From an uncultured Eubacteriales bacterium (GTDB lineage Bacteria; Bacillota; Clostridia; Oscillospirales; CAG-272), in assembly GCA_900554225.1 (NCBI GenBank), contig USGH01000189.1, positions 1-5,305 on the forward strand: a stretch of DNA of 5,305 nucleotides, given 5' to 3'. The translations under genes and the position numbers were made by a program. Position 1 is the first letter of the stretch. Each line of letters opens with the position of its first letter. Of the stretch, positions 1-5,305 are shown piece after piece. The notes under the pieces are model-generated. The model made no database searches and was not told the origin of the DNA. It saw only the letters and a list, made by a program, of their open reading frames with translations.

Positions 1-3000
1 CTGCATCTGCATAGCGAATACAGCCTGCTCGACGGGGCGTGTCGGATCCGCGACATTCCGAAAATGGTGCGCGAAATGGGACACAGCGCAGTCGCCATCA
101 CGGATCACGGGGTTTTGTACGGTGCCGTCGCGTTTTATAAGGCGTGCATGGAGGAGGGAGTCCGCCCGATCATCGGCTGCGAGGTCTATGTGGCACGGCG
201 CAGCATGGCGGACAGAGAGCGCGAATACGATTCCGGCAGCTATCATCTCATATTGCTTTGCAAAAACGAAACCGGATACAAAAATCTCATCTATCTCGTA
301 TCCAAGGGCTTTACGGACGGCTTTTACGGCAAACCGCGGATCGATCTTGAGCTGCTGTCCGCACATACTGAGGGATTGATCGCCTTGTCCGCCTGCCTGT
401 CCGGGTATATCCCGCGCGCGATCCTTGCCGGGGAATACGATAAGGCTGAGGCACACGCGAGACAGATGGCGTCCCTGTTCGGCGCGGGCAATTACTATCT
501 GGAGCTCCAATCGCATGGTCTGCCGGAGGATCCGACGGTCTGTGAGGGACTGTACCGCCTGTCCGAGAAAACGGGGATCCCGCTGGTCGCCACCAATGAC
601 GTACACTATCTCCGCAAATCGGATGCGACAAGCCAACGGATCCTGCTTGCAATCCAGACAAATACCCCGATCACGGAAAACGGCGGCGTGGGATTTGCGA
701 CGGACGAATTCTACTACAAAAGCACGGACGAGATGGCGGGTCTGTTTCCGAATCACCCGGAGGCAATCGAGAACACCGCAAAGATTGCCGCGATGTGCCG
801 GTATGATTTCACATTCGGCGAGATCAAGCTGCCGCGCTATCGACCGGAAAACGGCATGGCTCCCGGCGCATATCTCGAAAAGCTGACATACGACGGGCTG
901 GACGCACGGATCCAAAACGGTACGGTCGTCCTGGATACGGAGTACCCGCTGGAGGTATACCGCGAGCGGATCCGCTACGAGCTGTCTGTGATCGGACAGA
1001 TGGGCTACGCGGAATACTACCTCATCGTGTGGGATTTTGTCCATCACGCGAAGGAGGTCGGCATTCCCGTGGGACCGGGTAGAGGGTCGGGCTGCGGCAG
1101 TCTCGTGGCATTTCTGATCGGTATCACGGACATCGATTCGCTCCGGTTTGACCTCTTATTCGAGCGGTTTCTCAATCCGGAGCGGGTCAGTATGCCGGAC
1201 TTTGACATCGATTTCTGCTACAACCGCCGTGACGAAGCCATTGCGTATGTACGGGAAAAATACGGCGAGGACCATACCGCACAGATCATCACGTTTGGCA
1301 CCTTAGCCGCACGTGCCGTGGTACGGGATGTCGGACGAGCAATGGGGATGAGCGTTTCCGATGTGGATGCGGTCGCAAAGAAGATCCCGCAGGAGACGGG
1401 GATCACGCTGCAAAAGGCGATCGACGGAAATCCGGAGCTGAAAGAAATGGTGGAAAACGACAGCCGCGTCCGACAGCTCATCACGTATTCGACCGCGCTG
1501 GAGGGAATGCCGCGCCACGCCTCCACCCATGCGGCCGGAGTGGTCATCACCGATCTGCCCGTGACGGAATATGTTCCCGTGGCGGTTAACGGCGGCACCA
1601 TCGTCACCCAGTTCGATATGGACACGGTGGCGCAGCTCGGACTTCTCAAATTCGATTTTCTCGCACTGCGGTATCTCACGATCATGGAAAATGCCGTAGG
1701 GCAGATCCGCGAAAACGATCCGGCATTTGATCTCTCCAGGGTAGATACCACCGATCCGGAGACCTATGCGGCGATTTCGGCAGGCAAAACGGACGGAGTA
1801 TTCCAGCTTGAATCCGAGGGAATGCGCCAGATGCTCATGAAGCTGTGTCCGCAGTCCCTCGACGACGTGATCGCCGCGATCGCCCTGTACCGTCCGGGAC
1901 CGATGGACTCCATCCCGAAATACATCGAAGCGCGCCACCATCCCGAATCGATCCGCTACTGCACGCCGAAGCTCGCGCCGATTCTCGACGTCACTTACGG
2001 CTGTATCGTGTATCAGGAGCAGGTCATGCAGATCTTCCGCGAAATTGCCGGCTATTCGTTCGGACATGCGGATGTGGTACGGCGCGCGATCTCGAAAAAA
2101 AAGCAGGGCGTTCTCGAAAAGGAGCAGGAATCCTTTCTGGATGGCGCCATATCCCAAGGGATCGCAAAGGAGGACGCGCAGCCTCTCTTTGACGATATTG
2201 TGAGCTTTGCCAATTACGCGTTCAACAAAAGCCATGCCGCCGCCTATGGTGTGATCGCATTCCGGACAGCGTATCTGCGCACCCATTATCCCAAGGAGTA
2301 CAACAGTGCGCTCTTGTCCTCCGTACTGTCCTCGACGGGAAAGCTGACGGAGTATATCGGGGAATGCACGCGCCGTGGGATCCGTATCCTGCCGCCGGAC
2401 GTGAACCACAGCTATGCGGATTTTCATGTGGAAGGCGACAATATCCGTTTCGGACTGCTGGCGATCAAGAACATCGGGATGAATATGATAAAGGGCGTGG
2501 TGGAGAATCGGATCGCCGGCGGGGCATACCGCGATTTTGCCGATTTCATCGACCGTACCGCATCTCTCGGCTGGAACAAGCGGCAGCTGGAATCCCTGAT
2601 CGGATCCGGTGCCATGGATTCCCTGGGTGCAAAACGGAGTCAGCTTCTCGCCGTATACGAGAGCGTACTGGACAACCATACACGGCAAAGGGCAGACGAC
2701 AGGCAGATCGGACTGTTCGATACGAGCGACATTTCGATGGCAAAGCCCGTGATCGAATATCCGGAACTTCCGGAGCTGTCTACCCGGGAAAAGCTCTATC
2801 TTGAAAAGGAAAGCTGCGGCTTCTATCTTTCCGGTCATTTGCTCGACGACTACACGAAGCACCTTGCCACCCTGCGGCTTGATTCCATAGGCGCGATCCT
2901 TGCCGCGTTTGCCGAGGAGGAGAACGGGAGCGAACGGTACCATGACAAAACGGAAGTGACCATCGCGGCGGTCGTCATGAAGCGCACGAATAAGGCGACC

Positions 3001-3552
3001 AAAAACGGCGACAACATGGCGTTTGTGACCGTGGAGGACCAGAGCGGCGAGATCGAATGTGTCTGCTTTCCGAAAAAGCTGCTGCAATTCGGCCATCTTC
3101 TGACACTGGACGCGGCACTGCTTCTCCGAGGCAATATCAGTGCGCGGGGGGATGATCGGGTCAGCCTTCTGCTCTCCGATGTACTGCCGCTGCGGGACAA
3201 CGCCTCCTTCACTGCGGAACAGAACGGTGCAGACCATGCACGCAAACAGGATATGCCCTCCGAGCTACTCCCAATACCGGACGCGCCGCCGGAGGAAATG
3301 GGGGGCGGATATGTGGAGCAAAGCGTTCCCGTGATCCGCAAGCTCTATCTTCGTGTGGACAGTGCCGCTTCCGTGCCGTATACGCGTGCCTGTGCCTTTG
3401 CCGCGATTTTTCAGGGGAATGTTCCCGTGATCTTCTATTTCCGTGACAGCGCGACCTACGCAGTACCGCCATATCCAGCCGTTGCACCGACGCCGTTTGT
3501 GCTGGATGCGCTGCGGGAGATCTGCGGGGCGGACAATGTAGTGATCCGGTGA
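1..3552 (+). CDS. dnaE: DNA polymerase III subunit alpha (DnaE), 5' end cut by the window
   Basis: Catalytic subunit of the replicative DNA polymerase III, acting in the cytoplasm at the replication fork. The frame is open from base 1 with 1183 codons to TGA at 3550-3552. It opens with HLHSEYSLLDGACRI, which normally lies about five residues from the N terminus, so the true start is just upstream; the first in-window ATG (64) is not the start. Residues counted from base 1: PHP domain about 1-270 with H2, H4, D11, H36, E61, H82, C132, D200 and H202 as likely metal ligands; GPGRGSGCGS at 358-367; catalytic PDFDIDF with D402 and D404; third aspartate D552 in KFDFL; ALYRPGPM at 628-635; YGCIVYQEQ from 666; FNKSHAAAYG from 741; helix-hairpin-helix region around LAIKNIG (820-826); clamp-binding QIGLF at 902-906; OB fold about 986-1040; a variable Pro/Gly/acidic linker; and a C-terminal domain from about 1111. 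Length is near that of usual DnaE1-type proteins. Whether it is the main replicase or the partner of a PolC cannot be told here. Confidence 0.97.
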   Translation: MHLHSEYSLLDGACRIRDIPKMVREMGHSAVAITDHGVLYGAVAFYKACMEEGVRPIIGCEVYVARRSMADREREYDSGSYHLILLCKNETGYKNLIYLVSKGFTDGFYGKPRIDLELLSAHTEGLIALSACLSGYIPRAILAGEYDKAEAHARQMASLFGAGNYYLELQSHGLPEDPTVCEGLYRLSEKTGIPLVATNDVHYLRKSDATSQRILLAIQTNTPITENGGVGFATDEFYYKSTDEMAGLFPNHPEAIENTAKIAAMCRYDFTFGEIKLPRYRPENGMAPGAYLEKLTYDGLDARIQNGTVVLDTEYPLEVYRERIRYELSVIGQMGYAEYYLIVWDFVHHAKEVGIPVGPGRGSGCGSLVAFLIGITDIDSLRFDLLFERFLNPERVSMPDFDIDFCYNRRDEAIAYVREKYGEDHTAQIITFGTLAARAVVRDVGRAMGMSVSDVDAVAKKIPQETGITLQKAIDGNPELKEMVENDSRVRQLITYSTALEGMPRHASTHAAGVVITDLPVTEYVPVAVNGGTIVTQFDMDTVAQLGLLKFDFLALRYLTIMENAVGQIRENDPAFDLSRVDTTDPETYAAISAGKTDGVFQLESEGMRQMLMKLCPQSLDDVIAAIALYRPGPMDSIPKYIEARHHPESIRYCTPKLAPILDVTYGCIVYQEQVMQIFREIAGYSFGHADVVRRAISKKKQGVLEKEQESFLDGAISQGIAKEDAQPLFDDIVSFANYAFNKSHAAAYGVIAFRTAYLRTHYPKEYNSALLSSVLSSTGKLTEYIGECTRRGIRILPPDVNHSYADFHVEGDNIRFGLLAIKNIGMNMIKGVVENRIAGGAYRDFADFIDRTASLGWNKRQLESLIGSGAMDSLGAKRSQLLAVYESVLDNHTRQRADDRQIGLFDTSDISMAKPVIEYPELPELSTREKLYLEKESCGFYLSGHLLDDYTKHLATLRLDSIGAILAAFAEEENGSERYHDKTEVTIAAVVMKRTNKATKNGDNMAFVTVEDQSGEIECVCFPKKLLQFGHLLTLDAALLLRGNISARGDDRVSLLLSDVLPLRDNASFTAEQNGADHARKQDMPSELLPIPDAPPEEMGGGYVEQSVPVIRKLYLRVDSAASVPYTRACAFAAIFQGNVPVIFYFRDSATYAVPPYPAVAPTPFVLDALREICGADNVVIR

Positions 3553-3633
3553 GAGAGCAGATCCGGTTGACCAGAATGACAAAAGTCGTGATAACAGGAA
3601 AAAAATTCTTGAAAATACCGCAATTTGGCACAA

Positions 3634-3657
3634 ATATCAGAGTGAGTTCATATCAGA
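3634..3657 (+). repeat. ATATCAGA direct repeat in the PBP promoter region
   Basis: The octamer ATATCAGA occurs at 3634-3641 and again at 3650-3657, 16 bases apart start to start, in the AT-rich gap just upstream of the TATAAT box. The second copy overlaps the place where a -35 hexamer would lie (3650-3655). Paired direct repeats overlapping a weak -35 are typical of binding sites for activators or response regulators. That role is inferred, and chance repetition in AT-rich DNA is possible. Confidence 0.35.
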
Positions 3658-3685
3658 TTCATTTTTATAGGCTATAATAAAATAA
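3650..3685 (+). promoter_or_regulatory. Probable sigma-A-type promoter of the penicillin-binding protein gene
   Basis: A perfect -10 box TATAAT lies at 3673-3678 in an AT-rich stretch, predicting a start of transcription near A3685. The -35 side is poor: at 17-nt spacing the hexamer is ATATCA (3650-3655, three matches to TTGACA). The better TTCATA (3647-3652, four matches) would need a 20-nt spacer. There is no TG extension before the -10. The weak -35 suggests low basal activity or dependence on an activator. The promoter would give a 5' leader of about 122 nt before the ATG at 3807. Confidence 0.6.
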
Positions 3686-3769
3686 AGGACGCTCTCTGTC
3701 CGCGAACATTTCCGGCAAATCCGGGGAGGATGGAGCTTCCGGTGGCGAGGAATCCGCCGCTGCGTCCTT
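3685..3769 (+). promoter_or_regulatory. Candidate structured 5' leader RNA, unrecognised class
   Basis: Folded by eye, this stretch forms a three-way junction. P1 is AAGGACGC (3685-3692) with GCGTCCTT (3762-3769), eight perfect pairs. P2 is 3694-3701 with 3728-3735, eight pairs including two G-U. P2 is stacked on hairpin P2a, 3709-3715 with 3721-3727, loop CAAAT. P3 is GGTGGCG (3741-3747) with CGCCGCT (3755-3761), seven pairs including two G-U, loop AGGAATC, directly abutting P1. Unpaired parts are GCGAACA (3702-3708) and CTTCC (3736-3740). P1 begins at the predicted first base of the transcript. No T-run follows, so it is not an intrinsic terminator. It does not match the riboswitch or T-box signatures I know. 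A cis-regulator of the downstream gene is inferred. Confidence 0.5.
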
Positions 3770-3783
3770 ACAACTCGTACTGG

Positions 3784-3800
3784 AAAGGAGAAGTCACTCC
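3784..3800 (+). promoter_or_regulatory. Shine-Dalgarno of the PBP gene inside a small hairpin
   Basis: AAAGGAG at 3784-3790 is a strong ribosome-binding sequence, and nothing purine-rich lies closer to the ATG at 3807. The gap is 16 nt, well above the usual 5-10. GGAG (3787-3790) can pair with CTCC (3797-3800) across a six-base loop, which would hide the site when formed. AAGGA (3785-3789) can alternatively pair with TCCTT (3765-3769) of the upstream leader helix. Both point to translational control, though the pairings are short. Confidence 0.6.
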
Positions 3801-3806
3801 ACTTTC

Positions 3807-5305
3807 ATGGCAGAATTTCCAGAAAAACACGAAGGCGAAACCGAGGTCAACTGGGGGCTGGAGGTGCTGCGGGTATTCGGAATGTTCGGCAAGGGCTGTC
3901 TGCGTGCTCTGTCGTATGTACTGAATATTCTGCTCACCGTACTGCTGATCGGCTTGATCACCGGCATCATCGTCGGCTCCGTTTTCGCCATCTACATCAA
4001 TAACTATCTCGATCTGACCATCGACCCGGCACTGCTCGATATTGCGGAATCCGGTACAACGACGACGCGATTCTATGTGATGCAATATGAGACCTCCGAG
4101 GATCGCATCAACCGCAACGGTACAGCGGTCGAATGGGAGGAGGAACGGATCACCGGTGCCGAAAACAGCATCTATGTACCATACAGTAAGTTCCCCAAAG
4201 CTTTGGTCGAAGCGTTTGTTTCCATCGAGGACCATCGCTTCTTCTCGCACAACGGCGTGGACTGGCTGACGACCGGTAAAGCGGTATTCAACTACTTTAC
4301 GGGCAATTCCGTAGCGGGCGGTTCCACCATCACACAGCAGCTCGTGAAAAACGCCACACATGAGGACGAGGTGCGTATCCAGCGCAAGGTGGAGGAGATT
4401 TTCCGCGCGTTGAATCTTGAAAAAGACTACAGCAAAGAGGAGATCCTCGAAAAGTACCTCAATATTGTGTACCTTGGCAACAATTGCTATGGCGTACAGG
4501 CTGCCGCGAATCTCTATTTCGATAAGGATGTATCCGAACTGAATCTCGTACAGTGTGCCGCACTTGCTGCGATTGTGAAAAACCCGTCGCAGTATGAGCC
4601 GCTCTATCACAACGACGATGTGCTCGATGAAAACGGCGATGTCGTGAGAAAGGGCAATACCGGCCGGCGCAACGACGTCATTTACCGGATGCAGGAGCTT
4701 GGCAAAATCTCCGAAGCAGAGGCGGAAGCCGCCTATACCGCCGATCTCGGCATCACGTATTTTGACAAGCAGAAGGATGCCAATCTTACAAACGAGGGCT
4801 TCCATATCTATTCGTGGTATATCGAATCCGTCATTGCCCAGCTCAAGGAGGACATGGTCGAAAAGCTGGGGATGTCCGCGGAATGGGCAGCGAAAAAGGT
4901 GCTCTCCAGCGGCTATAAGATTTACCTGCCGATCGATCTGGAGGTGCAGGAGACCTTAGAGCTGGTCTACGAAAACGACAAGGAATACATGCCGTCGAGC
5001 GGCTCTGGCTTACAGCCGGAATCCGCCATGGTCATCATGGATCCGTATACCGGAGATGTGCTGGGACTGGTTGGCGGCAAGGGAGAGAAGATCATCAACC
5101 TCGGTACCAACCGCGCGACACAGGCGGTCCGTCCGCCGGGATCCTCCATCAAGCCGGTGACGGTATATGCGCCCGCGCTGGATGCCGGGATCATTACCTA
5201 CGGCTCCGTGATCGACGATACGCCTCTCTATTTTGAAACGACATCAAACGGCGGTACCGATCCGTATCCGCACAACCTGCCGGACGTATATCGCGGTCTG
5301 ACCAC
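3807..5305 (+). CDS. Class A penicillin-binding protein (GT51 transglycosylase/transpeptidase), 3' end cut by the window
   Basis: Bifunctional peptidoglycan synthase: the glycosyltransferase polymerises lipid II into glycan chains, and the transpeptidase cross-links stem peptides outside the membrane. 499 codons are visible with no stop before the window end. Residues 1-35 are a cytoplasmic tail and about 36-64 a single membrane helix (type II anchor). GT51 motifs in order: catalytic E141 in EDHRFFSHNGVDW; GGSTITQQLVKN at 171-182; RKVEE at 193-197, with E197 the likely second glutamate; and ILEKYLN with YLGNNCYGVQ around 213-231. A linker follows, with YKIYLPID at 370-377. The transpeptidase domain begins near 406 (SAMVIMDPYTGDVLG), with the acylated serine S446 and K449 in PGSSIKP. 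The SxN and KTG motifs must lie beyond the window. ATG 3807 is the first in-frame ATG after the AAAGGAG; the next (3882) lacks a good binding site. It resembles clostridial PBP1-type proteins (named ponA, pbpA or mrcA elsewhere); the exact orthologue is unclear, so no symbol is given. Confidence 0.95.
   Translation, partial: MAEFPEKHEGETEVNWGLEVLRVFGMFGKGCLRALSYVLNILLTVLLIGLITGIIVGSVFAIYINNYLDLTIDPALLDIAESGTTTTRFYVMQYETSEDRINRNGTAVEWEEERITGAENSIYVPYSKFPKALVEAFVSIEDHRFFSHNGVDWLTTGKAVFNYFTGNSVAGGSTITQQLVKNATHEDEVRIQRKVEEIFRALNLEKDYSKEEILEKYLNIVYLGNNCYGVQAAANLYFDKDVSELNLVQCAALAAIVKNPSQYEPLYHNDDVLDENGDVVRKGNTGRRNDVIYRMQELGKISEAEAEAAYTADLGITYFDKQKDANLTNEGFHIYSWYIESVIAQLKEDMVEKLGMSAEWAAKKVLSSGYKIYLPIDLEVQETLELVYENDKEYMPSSGSGLQPESAMVIMDPYTGDVLGLVGGKGEKIINLGTNRATQAVRPPGSSIKPVTVYAPALDAGIITYGSVIDDTPLYFETTSNGGTDPYPHNLPDVYRGLT

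Noticed and set aside
1303..3237. A 644-codon open frame on the minus strand opposite dnaE
   Set aside because: It is codon-aligned with dnaE, so its stops would need TTA, CTA or TCA codons in the sense frame. These are rare here because codon use favours other Leu and Ser codons. The sense gene is certain and the antisense protein shows no recognisable domain.
3543..3567. Direct repeat GATCCGGT at 3543-3550 and 3560-3567 around the dnaE stop
   Set aside because: Eight bases in a region rich in GATCCG words; no inverted ends or duplicated gene suggest a mobile element.
3595..3611. CAGGAA/TTCTTG hairpin with an A-rich loop after dnaE, considered as a terminator
   Set aside because: The stem is only six weak pairs with a G-U, and it is followed by AAAATACC rather than a T-run on either usable strand.
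3609..3637. TTGAAA (3609-3614) as a -35 box with AAATAT 17 nt later
   Set aside because: The -10 match is poor compared with the perfect TATAAT at 3673. It could be a minor promoter, but the sequence alone does not support a call.
3625..3641. TTGGCAC resembling the -24 half of a sigma-54 promoter
   Set aside because: The required GC of the -12 element is absent at the correct spacing (TCAG instead of TTGC), and a perfect TATAAT lies downstream.
3685..3769. tRNA or T-box reading of the 85-base folded leader
   Set aside because: There is no TTCGA-type T loop, anticodon arm or CCA end, and no AGGGTGG-ACCGCG antiterminator or T-run terminator.
3730..3924. Possible 64-codon leader ORF starting at ATG 3730
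   Set aside because: The GGGGAGG before it touches the ATG with no spacer, the ATG lies inside a predicted helix, and most of the frame overlaps the start of the PBP gene in another phase. The product shows no recognisable features.
3768..4805. A 345-codon open frame on the minus strand opposite the PBP gene and leader
   Set aside because: Same cause: it is codon-aligned with the PBP frame and ends at the first in-phase TTA (3768-3770). The His/Val/Ile-rich product resembles no family I know.

Overview
The window holds two genes reading left to right and a short regulatory gap between them. Base composition looks like the mid-50s percent GC by eye. The protein sequences and the TATAAT/AAAGGAG signals fit a Gram-positive anaerobe of the class Clostridia (Oscillospiraceae/Ruminococcaceae-like). 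That placement is inferred from resemblance and was not tested by a search.

Bases 1-3552 are nearly all of dnaE, the alpha subunit of DNA polymerase III. The frame is already open at base 1 inside the first metal-binding motif of the PHP domain, so only a few N-terminal codons are missing. All three catalytic aspartates, an internal clamp-binding motif, an OB fold and all nine expected PHP metal ligands can be seen.

Bases 3553-3806 are non-coding and AT-rich at first. I find no convincing terminator after dnaE. There is a perfect TATAAT at 3673-3678 with a poor -35 region, and an ATATCAGA direct repeat sits where the -35 should be. From the expected transcription start (about 3685) the RNA can fold into a compact three-way junction closed by a perfect 8-bp helix (3685-3692 with 3762-3769). 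The Shine-Dalgarno sequence AAAGGAG follows at 3784-3790, unusually far (16 nt) from the ATG. The 3' strand of the closing helix can pair either with the transcript's 5' end or with the Shine-Dalgarno sequence, which is the layout of a translational switch. I do not recognise the fold as a known riboswitch class; it is the best candidate here for something undescribed.

Bases 3807 to the window end are the first 499 codons of a class A penicillin-binding protein, with one N-terminal membrane helix, a complete glycosyltransferase-51 domain and the start of the transpeptidase domain including the SxxK serine. The gene runs off the right edge.

The two genes serve different processes (chromosome replication and peptidoglycan synthesis). 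The second appears to have its own promoter and leader, so its neighbourhood with dnaE need not mean co-regulation. Long antisense open frames opposite both genes are explained by avoidance of TTA, CTA and TCA codons and are not annotated.
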